Assembly (NCBI GenBank): GCA_001662425.1
Contig: BDDC01000086.1
Span: 17,485-81,484, forward strand
Source of the DNA: Chlamydomonas sphaeroides
Lineage: Eukaryota; Chlorophyta; Chlorophyceae; Chlamydomonadales; Chlamydomonadaceae
Reading direction: 5' to 3'
Length of the DNA: 64,000 bases
Of this stretch, positions 14,401 to 26,400 are shown in pieces. Numbering within the stretch: position 1 is the first letter of the stretch; every line of letters starts with the position of its first letter. The notes beneath the pieces were generated by a model. It saw nothing but the letters and a program-made list of their open reading frames with translations. It made no database searches and was not told the DNA's origin. Made by a program: the position numbers and the translations under genes.

Positions 14401-17400
14401 TTGACGTGCTGCGGGATCGGGGGGACACTCCCGGGGCAGCACCCCTCACTGACCTTGGCGCAGATGAAGGGCTGCAGGTCTGCGGTGGCGCATTTAAGCA
14501 AGAGGGGGAAGCGGTGATTGCAGCGCCTTGGTTGTTGCGCACGGCCCCCTGGTGTTGCGCGTGAGTACAAGCAGTCGCGTGTCCCCTGAAGGGCCGCAGC
14601 TTACCGACTTGGCACATGGGGTACGCAAATTGAGTCGAGCAGTCCTCCATGGACCACATGTCCTGGGATAGGGCGCCGGTCGTCGACACTACGCGAGGGA
14701 CCAGTTGATGGAGGGCCGCCGACGGGGAGCAACCACGTCAGCAGGGCGCGCGGCACCCCCGGTACGGCCAAGGCGTGCGCGGCAGCGGCGCGCAGTGGTG
14801 TTTCCGCGAGCACGTCATGCGCGCGCGCGCGCAGCCTCGGCCCCACCCTGGATCTTCCACATGATGCACGAGTTGTAATCGAGGGTCGGCTGCAGCACGG
14901 CGTTGTTGCGGATGTAGCCCCAGTCGGTGCCGTCGGCCCAGGACCAGGTGGTGGACACGATGTCAAAGCGGCCGCCCAGCCAGATGCGCGTCTCGCCGGC
15001 GACCCGCTTGTTGCGGGCCCACTCGCGGACCATGGCCACGATCCGCTCCGCCTCCTCCTCGGTGTTGATCGAGGCCAGGGTGCTGCCCTGCAGGTTGTGC
15101 AGGGCAGGGCTGCGCCATGAGACCGCCACGCGAGCATGCGCTCGCGGGGTGCACGGAGGCAATGCTGCCAGCGCAATGAACGAATGTGGCCATGCTATCG
15201 GGGCGCAGCCATCGTATCTCATGCCAACGCTATCGATAGGTCGACCATCACTCATCGATAGACTCTATCGACTCTGTGGAAGATACAAGTGAGGTCGGGG
15301 CTCAGTGCGCCGGCCCCACCTTCTGCTGGCACGCCGTCGCTGCGGTGACTGCGGTCATCTCCACAGCAAACACGCTGGTGCGCACACCGCGGTGCAGCTG
15401 GGACGCGCTTGGCGCACCGCGCGGGTTGGGCGAGGGGCGGCGGTCCAGCGACCGGCTGCAGAGAACACGCAAGTTCTGGGAGCACTGCGCGGACTTCCAC
15501 ACCGGCGCAAACATAGTGTTTCCGGTAGCCGGGTAGCTGAAGAATACCGTGCCACACGCCGCTGTCACGGGAGCGGTGGCGTCGGAGCCACCCCACGCCC
15601 GGTACGCAAGCGTCTCGCCGGTGGTGTACTTCCACGGGGCGCCGTCTGTGGGAAGGGTGTGGGCGGGGCGGGCGGCCGGTGAGGGGGGCTTTTCGCAAAA
15701 CATCTGCACGACCGCCAGGCTGCTGTGGGGACGGCTGCTGCGTGCGTGGGCACGGCTGCGGCGCGCCACACTGCGTGCGATGCACACCGATTTCAACAGA
15801 CTACTCACTTCCGGAGGCGCTGGCGCCAAACCAGGCAGTCAGCTGCCGGAAGGCGCGGCCGGAGGACCAGGCCTGCACCATGGCGCGAAGCACCTCCTGC
15901 TGCGCCGTAGTCGTGATCTGCGCCAGCTCGGCGTTGTGCGAACGGCAGAATGACTGCGCAGCACGCCACGGCATGACCGAGTCGAAAAGCAGGTACTCGC
16001 TGTTGATGGCGCCGCCCTCGATAGGCGCGTAGCGACTGGACACCACGGCCGTCAGCGTCTGGGCGATAGCGTCCGGCAGCGGCGCGTCCGTGGAGGGCTC
16101 GGCAAGCGCCTGCTGCACGCCCTGGCGCTGCGTGATGCCGGTGTTGCGGACATCCAGGAACTCGGTCTGGGCGTTGCTGGTAACCACCGAGCGGCGGCAC
16201 AGCACGTTGCTGCACACGGGTAGGGACGCGATGGGCGGGGGGCGCAACTCAACGCGCTAGCTACATGGCCAGTCTATCTGAGAAGCGCAGCAGGCAGGCA
16301 CCAACCAAGCCGAGGCCTGCATCCTCATCCTCAGCAGCACCAGCACACCCGGTGCTCACTTAGCAGAGGGCGCGGCAATGGTGGTGACGCAGGGCTTGTC
16401 CGCCCACTCGGTCTGACCCAGCGTGCTGCCCTGAAGCAGCGAGTAGCGGATCTCGGCGCAGTCGGCAGAGCGGATGGCGGGCACGTAGACGTCGTCGGCG
16501 CAGCAGCGGATGGTCGCGGCGTTGATGAAAGTGTTGTCGCGCGTGCCGTTGAGTGGGAAGGTGCTGGCGTCGTACGGCTGGTAGCGCACGTTGAAGCCGC
16601 AAACGTACATGCCGGTGGGGCAGCTGCCGAGGGGCGAGGGAGGCGTAGGGGGACGTAGGGCAGGAAGCGCGCTTCAGCTGCTCAGCTTTGGTAGCTGGGT
16701 GTTTGGACCTGCTCATACGGTCAGATGAGGTGCACCCCACAGGCGGAGCGCCGGGAGCTAGCTAGGGGGCGGCGCACCGCGTCTCGGGCATCCAGGTGCT
16801 CTCGGCGGCCACGCTGCCGGCTGCCATGCCCAGGGAGCCCATCTGAGTGGCCGCAACCCATGGCAGGAGCGCTGTGGAGCTGGTGCCGTACCGTGTCTCG
16901 GGCATCCAGGTGCCCCCAGCCGTCGCACTGCCGTCGACCATGCCAATGGTGCCCATCTGGCTGTCGGTGTCATTGTTGCCAAACCTGAGGGCGGGGCGGA
17001 TGGGCGATCAGAGGAGCAGGGAACGCGAGGGAGGGGGCCATGCTGCTGCAGTTCTTAATGACCGCTCTTGCCGCATGCACCTGCACAGCAGCCTGGCGCC
17101 TGTGATGCCCATATCATCAGCGCCGGTCCCTGGCAGGGCAGAGGAGGGCGGGGAAAGGCAGGGGCTGTTATGATGGCCAATGCGTGCTGAAGGGGCTGCT
17201 CTCTGCAAACAGAGCTACCCACCCAGCACTCAGCAGTGCGACCATCCAGCACCATCGTGCGCTTACGGGCATATGTAATGGTTGTTGTGCACACGCCAGC
17301 TGCATTGCACTCCCGGTTCTGTGAGCAGCGGGGCGGGGGCATCGGAGCTTGTGATCGTTATGTCCTGTACAATGGCAACCAACGCCCAACGCGCCCGCAA

Positions 17401-20400
17401 CATGTTCATGATCCCGCTTCTCACGTAAACTGGGGCGGTGACGTCCGACCACGGCTTGGCCTTGAGCTGCATCCCCACTGCATAGTCGGGGCCGATGAGG
17501 GCGCCCGTGATGGGGTCATACTGCTCCGCCTGTAGGCAACGACCAAAGCGAAGCCTGCGAAACAAGCGCAGCATCAGCAAAGTAACGTTTGATCGAAGAA
17601 AGTGCGCAGTGCGTGAGCCCTAGTAGGGAACCATACGCACGCAAAGCCAGTGTTCAGGCCAGACGCGACCGTCGGGTTGGAACCTGTCGTGGGCATGCAC
17701 GCAAGGTTCATCAGTTCGAGGCCCGTGGATATGCATGCCAGGCGGGGTGATCTGCCGTCCGTCGCTTAGTTGGGTAGCGAACTCACCAATGACGCTTGCA
17801 TCGTAAGAGTCTGGCATGCGGCAATGAAGGAAACGGACTTGGTCAGCAGCAGCGCGAGGCAGGTTTATCATGGCCGTGCAGCAGGCCTGCGAGCCGTCAT
17901 GTCCACCATTGTTCCATCCTCACTCACGTGAAATCTGTCGGGAATCAAAGCAGATCGAGGGGGAGGTGCGGAGTGTGTTGATACTTGCGCCTTCGGGACA
18001 CTGATCACGCACACTCTGTCCGAGACTGGCAGGCAGCAGCCTGTCTGCTTACCGGGCCCGTCAGCCCAAACGCATCGTTGGCCCAATCCATGGAGAAGCA
18101 TCGCATGACGAAGACAGCCAGGCCGCCGCGGTCCGTCACACCGCGCGCATCTGGCATAGCGCGTGCGTCCTCCACAGCAAGGAGTTCCTTGACAAACTGG
18201 TTGGGGCCGCACTGGGTCATGGCCGTGAACGCGCCAAAGTTTGTCTGCGAGCACCAGCCACAGCAGCAAGTCAGCACAAGAATGGGTCGATGTGGCCCTC
18301 TGACCTCCAACAAGCGACTGTGCAACAGCAGAGCCCCCCATGTCTCACAGCGCCCTGCACTGGCACATCTGCATCGGCAGCGGACGACGGGCAGGCGAGA
18401 GGGCAGGGCGTCATGCGACAGAGTCGGCATCATGCGACGACCAGGGGCCGCACTCGCACGTACGCGTGATGCCTGCGGACACTACATGCACCACCCACCG
18501 ACTGGCTCCGCGCCGCCGTCGTTGCTGGTGTTGGACCACTTGGCAACTTGCGCAATGTTGGCGGCCTGGGGACGGACGTGCAGGGCGAAGCTCGTACGCC
18601 ATGCACCGATTGACATCTATCATTGTGTGGGAACGGGTCCTCGCGCCCACAAGCAACCGCGGCTGGCGGTCCAGTGCCACGCTGCGCCGCATCGCTGCTC
18701 CCGGCCGCGCAACCCCGTGCGCTCACCACTGTGGGCAAGGCCGAGTAGCGCCACTCGCCCTCCACGAAGCGGTCGTTGAGACCGAACCAGGCCCCGATGT
18801 TGAGCGTCTTGGCGTTGCTGGTGAGCAGGTACTGAGCCACCATGTCAGTCACCACGTCGTACCTGGGGACGCGAGCAGCAGGGGTAAGACATGAACGCGG
18901 CTAGTCAGGCAACGCAGGCCGGTGGACCCATTGGTGGTCGTCATCGATGCTGCCCCTTTGAAGGCCCTCCGTGCCTGAACCCCAGGCGGCACGTCAGCTC
19001 ACTGGCGGATCGAGTCGAAGTAGGCCAGGTTGCCTCCCTGGGCCTGGCAGAAGCGTTCGGCTGGGGTACGGAGGCGGGGCAGGAGGTGCAGGGCAACGCA
19101 GATGAGTGCACAATGCGGGCGGCTTGGCAGCGGCAGGGGCCAGCGTCCGCTGAGTCCGCGAGCGGCGGCCGCTGCGCCATGCACCGGCACCAGCACGCCG
19201 ACGGAACCAGGCGATGCCTGAAACTGTATGCACTGTGCAAAGCAAACCTCAAGCGGTCCGGGCCGCACCTGAGGGCCAGTCCATCAGGCGCATGAACAGC
19301 ATGAAGTGGGCGTTGCCGTCCAGGGTCTGGGCCTCGGGCGCGATGTTGCGCAGGTTGAGGCCGGCGGGGCTGGTGGAGATGGGCCGCTGGCACAGCGGCC
19401 GGGAGCTGTAGATACGGCACGGCACGTCGGACCAGCTGGCAAACACGTCCCTGCGGCGGGCGCCGCGAAGGGGCACACACGCACAAGGCGCCATGTAAGC
19501 AATGATGCCGCCTGGCCGACAAGCACATCAGCGATCAGATCGACAGCATCCGCACGCTGAGTGCGGCGACGCTGGGCAAGCGGGCTTCCCCCAACCAGCG
19601 CACGTGGTCGTGGTGGTCACGGTCTGCACGCAGTCCTCCTCGATGACGCCCAGAGAGCCGACCGTGATGTTGCCGTTGTCTGGCTGGCCAGCGGCCCTGT
19701 GGGGCGGGCAGCGGAGGAGGGGGCGTCAGGGTGGTCCACGCTATGTGAGGGATGCGGCAGGCGGGCCGCGAAGCGGCTATGTGCCTTGCTTACCACTTGA
19801 AGTTCTGCAGCGTGGCGCCCGTGTACCAGGAGTACGACCCCTCCTGGCCTGCACGATGGGTTGAGGTGTGGGGGCCGGTTGCAGCGCTAGCTGCATGCGT
19901 TGAAACTGTCCCGGGTTGGCCGGCTACAGCGTCGCGAACTGACCCATCACTTTGCCCCAAGTGCTAGCTACAGCCGATGTGGCCTAAGCAAGAGCTGGGG
20001 GGCTGGGGAGCCGAGGGCGCAGGCGCACCTGCATCGCTGAGGCCGATGTGGAAGTCCACTGAGCCATCGGGGAACAGCGAGGCTGGCTTGCTCAGCAGCG
20101 CCTCGGTCGCCACTCGGAAGGCGGCCATGGCAATGTCATCGGTGGTGGGCTCGACCAGGGTGCCGCCTGTGGGGGTTGCAACGTGGGGCCAGCAGTGTCC
20201 ACCCAGGGAAAGAGCGAGGTGGGAGCGCAGCACGTCCCGCAAAACCTCATGGCACACCGTGACGCCGGCAAGCAAAGTTCAAGGCAGCGGCCTACCGTGC
20301 AGCTCGCAGACGTCCTGGGCGCGCTCCGCATCGTACAGTGCATCGTAGAGGTTGAGCTCAAGCTGAGGGTCCAGGGGCGGGCGGGGAGTGAGTGGCGGAG

Positions 20401-23400
20401 CGCTAGCAACCTCAGCACCTACCCACGCAAGTGAGGACCCCTGGGGAAACGTGTGTGTGATGGCAGGCCGCACAGCATCCCGCTATCAGGTGCGGTGCAC
20501 TCACCGTGCCCTTGTTGGCTGTCAAGAGGCCGGACAGGGGGTGGGGGCAACCGGGATGGGGCCATATGTTGGACGTCAGAAGCAACACTTGAGTCAGCTG
20601 TGGTTAGTTGCTGCTGCCCGCATGCATCCTATCTGGTGGCACTCACAGTATCCCACCGACAGCGGCTCCATAAACTTGATGGCCGTGCGCTCCTCCTCGG
20701 TCAGCGTGCTTTGCTCGCTCACAGGAGGGCCTGGCAGCAGAGGGCGCAGGCACGCGGGGGTAACTTGTAGCGTGGCAAGGCCGTTGCTTTGCCGGCCCCT
20801 CCCTCGCCCGCCCACTTACGTCGGCACACGACAGGCAACAGCTTGTCGCAGCTGATCTCGGCGGTGTACCACTCGCTGCTGACCACGGTGTAGGCGGCGC
20901 AGTCGGTCACGGTGGACGTGTCGAGGGTGCCGGGAGCCAGCACGCGGGGAGCCTCTGCGGAATGGGCGGGTGCAACTTTGATACCATGAACGCGCCCTCG
21001 GCTCGCTACACCACACACGCAGGCTGGTGTGATGCGCGTTTGCCGGCCATGACCCTGCTGCCAGCTGCTCACTCGAGCGGCCGGTGATGAGGTCGACGTT
21101 GTTCGCGAACTGCGGGAGGGGAGGCGGGCGCAAGTCAAGTCTTCATGCACCGCATCGCAGAGGTCACTATGGAATCAATGTACAAGTAGTGACGGCTCGG
21201 TGCCGCTTGCGTTGCCAGCAAGCAGCAGCCGTGCACGCACCTGGTCGCCCTGGTCACGCTTCAGCGTGCAGTCGTTGGCCAGAGTGTTCGAGCCGCCCGC
21301 CTGCGTCCTCCATGTCCAGTACCTGCGATCGTGAGGCGCGAGGCCGTCAGCAGCTGCTGGGTAGCGAGAGGGTGTGTGGTGTGGTGGGTGCGTGGGGCCG
21401 CCTGCATGCCCCCACTCACGCGCAGTCTGGGATGGCGTTGCACATGGCTGAGCACCTCTCCTCATCGAAGTTACGGAAGGTTACAATGTCGCCGTCCACA
21501 TTTCCATAGCCCTTGCCAGTCACAGAGTTGCGGTCGATGGCTGCAGGCAAGGAGTCATTGGCTCAGCGGCGACAGCAAGGGCCTCCGCACTGCCGTGTGC
21601 AGGCAGCCATCTAGTTGATTGGGCTGGTGTGTTGGCGTCAGACAGGGGCAGGAGCGAGGCGGACAGCGGCATCTGACTCACGCCAGCGGTGGTTGAGAAG
21701 CGTCACGTTTCCGGCCACAGATGTGGTTGCCCCAGGGCTCTGGCTGTAGAGCAGCGCGGTGCCGTCCGAGTACTCCCAGTCGCTGCGGGCGGTGGCGGCA
21801 GCAAGTACCTTGGTGGGCAGCTGCGTTGCAAATGACAGCAGGTGCAAGCAGCCGCGCTCATACGACATGGCCTGGCCATCGCCGTTGGGACTCACTACAT
21901 GAAATCGATGACGCAGATGTAAGGCTCGAGGTTCTGCAAACAGCAGAGGCGGCAAGGCAGGGGCATATATGAGACACACCGGTATTTGGCCAGCGGCGGC
22001 CCTGCCACAACGTTTCGTTACGCGGGTTCTGCGTGGCATGTGCAGGGCCCCTCACTGCAGCCCCAGCTGCAACCTTTGGGTGCAGCCCCTGCCTGTGGCA
22101 CCTACCGCGCAAGGCACGTCATCCTGCGGTCATGGCCAACCAGTCCGCAGGCGACGCAGGGGTAAAGACGTGCAGCGGCTTGATGCGTCGGACGAGGGTA
22201 ACGCTAAGTGCACATGCGTACATCCACACATCAGTCCCGTGCCGCGCAGCAAGCTGCTGATGCTTATCCGCCCACCCACCCACCCACCATGACAGTTGCA
22301 GCCGCAGTAGCGCCCATCTGTGCAGCGGAGGGCAAGTCGGCGAGCAGGACGACGTGAGCCCACTTGCACGCAATGCTGGGTCGAACCGCATGCACGAAGC
22401 GCACACATGCAAACGAAGGCCCACAGCTGCACGCTAGGAACCTTCCGGCGATGCTGCACTCACCACGAGTGACACGCAGTTCTCGTTGGATGCGCCCGCC
22501 AGGGTGCCGTTGGGCTGGGCCGCACGCCAGGTCGCAAACGAGAAGGGCGGCCCGTCCACCCACTGGAACAGGTTGGCTGACAGAACACACGCACGCAGGG
22601 GCAGCACAGTCGGTGGCACAGGGCGATGCCGCAGCTCAGTAACATGGCTAGCTAGACGTGCGACTAGGCAGGCGCACCATGCCTCATCAGCTCGAGTCTG
22701 CTGTTGACTCACCGGCCCGGCGGCGGAGGCCGGTCCACACCATCCCCGGTGTCGGTGCGGCCGAATGAGAGCTGGTGAAGGCGGCGAAGCGCGTCAGGTT
22801 GCCGATGACCGCGTCGTACTCAAGCCGTGTGCCGAACGACGCCAGGCGTCCGCCGATGCCGCGGCAGGATGCAGCCGCGTTGTCCCATGACTGCACGTCC
22901 CCAAAGGCCAAGTACTGCTTGCCATTAAACACAGTGCTGGCTGCGGATGCGAGGGAGGCATGAAGGAAGGGAGTGAGGAAGGCGGGGAATGACACTTGGC
23001 CAGCTGGGTTGAGGAACTGGACGGAGCACATCACGAGCCACATGCACCATGGCAGGATAGGCCACACGCAGTGCGCGTGAGGACCCCACCACCGCAGGAG
23101 CGCCCATGGCCACACAAGCGTGTTGCGTGGCACGCACCCGTTGCTGCCGTGGCCCGGCTGCACATGAAGCCCATGCTGGCGGCGCACGGGCCGCTGAACA
23201 TGGTCGAGGAGCAGTTGGTGTAGCCACCACCGATCACCGTGACGTTGCACACAGTGCGCATGGACACGCAGAGGGTGCCGGCGGCTGCACCGTTGGGTAT
23301 GTTGGGCTTGCGGTATCCTGTGGTGGTGCCGTCTGACCACTCGTACGTGATCTTGCCATCTGCTCATTGCAGGCGGGCGAAGTGGCGGATATGGCGGGTT

Positions 23401-26400
23401 TATGGTGTTGGGTGGGTGGTAGGTTGAGTGAGTAAGTAGCCAGCGATTGCTACTGCCGCATGGGCCCCACCTGGCTTGTAGAGACCAATCCAGGCGGTCA
23501 AGGTCAAAGTTGCGGAGTTGTTGGCGAGCGTCCGGAATGCAGCCGGCCGGTGCAAGTCGGCCAGCACCTGGGGCAGAGGGTGGCGGGCGCAGTCCGATTG
23601 AGCTGCGCGCAGCATCGTGGGCGGCCATGTCGCTCCACACATGCCCCGCATCGTAGCGCATCGCAGCACATCCCCAAAAGCGCACCGCATCAAAGTCGGT
23701 GGCGCTGTGAGCGCACAGTCGGTGCGCCCGGCCAGAGGGGAAACGGCGCAGCAGGAGTTTGTCAGCCGTCGATTGAGCAACACAACCACGTCCAAGGCAC
23801 TGCTGGCATCCATCAAAAACTGGCGTCACGACCGTCAAGGCGGCACCCGACTCACGCTATGAAGGTGACCAGGTCGCCTCCGTTGGCGCGGCAGAAGCCC
23901 TGCGCCTCCTCCCAGGTGCCGGGCTCCTGCATCACATACAGGTACTCCCGGCTGCCGAACTGCACCGTGGATATGGACGCACGCAGCGCGTTGGCGCGCT
24001 CGCCAGGGCCTGCAGAGGGGCACATGAAGGCCATGTTACTTGAGTACACTACGAGCCACGACAATGCATAGAGCCGCCACGGGGATGGAGCCGCCACAGC
24101 ACATGGGGCACGCGCTGCGAGCGGGCATCGAAACCGCCACACAGGAGCATCAGCCGTTGCATGTCAGACCAGCGGGCGCCCCAGAGCCTCACTCGGCAGC
24201 CGGTTCCTGTGGGGCGGGGAATCAGGAGAGCGGCGGCCGTTACATAGCAGCATACATGGCATCACACGCCAGCAACTGAAACACGCAATAACTAGCAATA
24301 ATCCAGAATTGCGCCGTATTGCACGGCACACAGAAGCACGACGCATTGCTGCACAGCAGCGAGGTCTGCCCACCTGAGACCCGTCCACAGTTCCTGAGAC
24401 ATGCTAACGCCGGTTGAGTAGTACCTGGGTAGGGGGTTGGGGAGCAGGAGCTGGCTTGCTGCGCCGCCAGGCTGGCTAGGTAGCTGACGGCACAGCGACA
24501 CTGGCGCATCGGGCCAGCGGGAGACTTGAACATGAGCCACATGCTTGCTGTACGCAACACAGCCATGTACCTAATAGTCATAACGCATCGCGGCGCCAGG
24601 GCCTTACTTGCGAAGGGCAGTAGCCACGGCCCTGCGAAAGGAGGGGCGGCCGGTGTAAGTCACACCGATGGGTCGCCAACCCCATCGCGCGCCGGGAACT
24701 CACGAGAGCTCGGCCTGCTCCCTGAACGATGCCAGCTGCGCGCCGCGGCGCTGGCAGAAGGTGGAGGCCTGGTCCCAGGTGAGGTCCACGTCGTACATCA
24801 GCAGCGTGTCCTGAGGTGCGGGGGAGGAATGGGCCGGCAGGACAGCCAGGAGGGTGGGGCATCAAGATGGTTGGACGTATCACGCCACGGGCTGGTTGAC
24901 GCGCCGCGGTTGGCAGAGCCATCCAACACGTCAGCAATATGCATGGGCCGCTGGCAGTGGAGCAGCGGCGCTTCGCGCGCGTCTGAGGGGCTACCATTTC
25001 ACGCACCCCGTTGGTTCCGGCGATCTGGATGGCGGGGTAGGCCTTGTCGCTGTCGCTGCCGCTGGCCTGGGTGGCGTTGGTGAGGATCTCGCACAGTGGC
25101 CTGCGGACCAGGCCGCTGCAGGGCCTGTCCACCCAGTAGCTCACGCCACTGATGAGGGGAGAGGACCGAGGCGAGGCGCAAGGCAAGGCGATGGCGCTGC
25201 GTCAAGGCGAGGGTTTCGGAAGGGCGGGCGCAGGCACCTAGACGGCCGCGTTTAGTGGTGCGGCCACCGCTCTTCCCCCGCGCAATGGAACAGGTGGGCT
25301 GGGCCTCACTCGGCAAGCACCACCACCAGCTCGACACAGTCTGCAGGGCAGGCAAGGCGGGCACATCGCGCGAGTTGTCACAGGCCCAAGTCAGCGCAGA
25401 ATTACCCAAGCTGGCATCATAGAGCTTGGCCATGCAGGTGTGCGCGGCCGCACTCGACATGAGACCAGCGCGGCCCAGCCAGCCCCCGAAGCCTCTCCTC
25501 AGCCCAGTCCGCCGGCGCACCCTCGATGCCGCCGCCGTCGTTGGGCTCGTTGGGCGCCCATGGCGGCATGTAGAAGTTGAGGTCGGTGCCGTCGACATAG
25601 GTGAGGTCATACAGGCCGTCGCCTGAGGCGAGGATGGAAGGGAGGCGGCGGGGCTGGGGCGAGGCTGCTGAAGCCGGCTGCCCGGTGCCGCTCGCTCCGT
25701 CCGGGCCTGCCCCCCATGCCCGGCCCCACCCGTGCGGCGTGCACCGATCCACACGCCAACTGCCTCGTCTGACACGGCCGTGATGGCCCACTCCTGGACC
25801 AGCGACGTCAGCACGTTGAGCTGCGCGGGCGGGATGGGTCGGGGGGAAGGTGGTTGCAAGAGGGGCAGTCGCAGGGGCGCACCGCTGCACCCGAGCAGGT
25901 AGGTCCTGCGGATGTCACCCAGGGGCAACCCCTCGTGCAGCCGGTAGTCCTGTCGCCGCTAGCTGGTGGACGCCTCATCTCGGTGCCCCGCACGATCAAG
26001 GTACTTTATTGGGGCTGTAACTGGGCTATGGCTGGGCTGCAGTGGGACGAACATAGCTAGAGGGACGCACCTCCGCGTCACGCACGAAGGTGAGCAGCGT
26101 GCCACCCTGGGCTTGGCACTGCGGGGCGGGGGGGATCCATCATGGGCCCCGCCGGGTGTAAACCGGATGTGGCGCACACCGCAAGCGACATGCCGTGCCA
26201 GGCAGCGGAGTCAGCAGGTGCCACACCCCACGTTCACTCCCATCCGCTCACAAAGGCGTGTGCCGTGGTCCAGTCCAGCAGGATGTCGTACAGGTTGGCG
26301 CGCTTGCCTGCAGGGGCCAGCGCACCCGCCGGTCCGTTGACAGTCGATCACACCGGCGGACGAGTCACCGGGTGCTCCATCGGCCAGTGGAGCCATGCTC

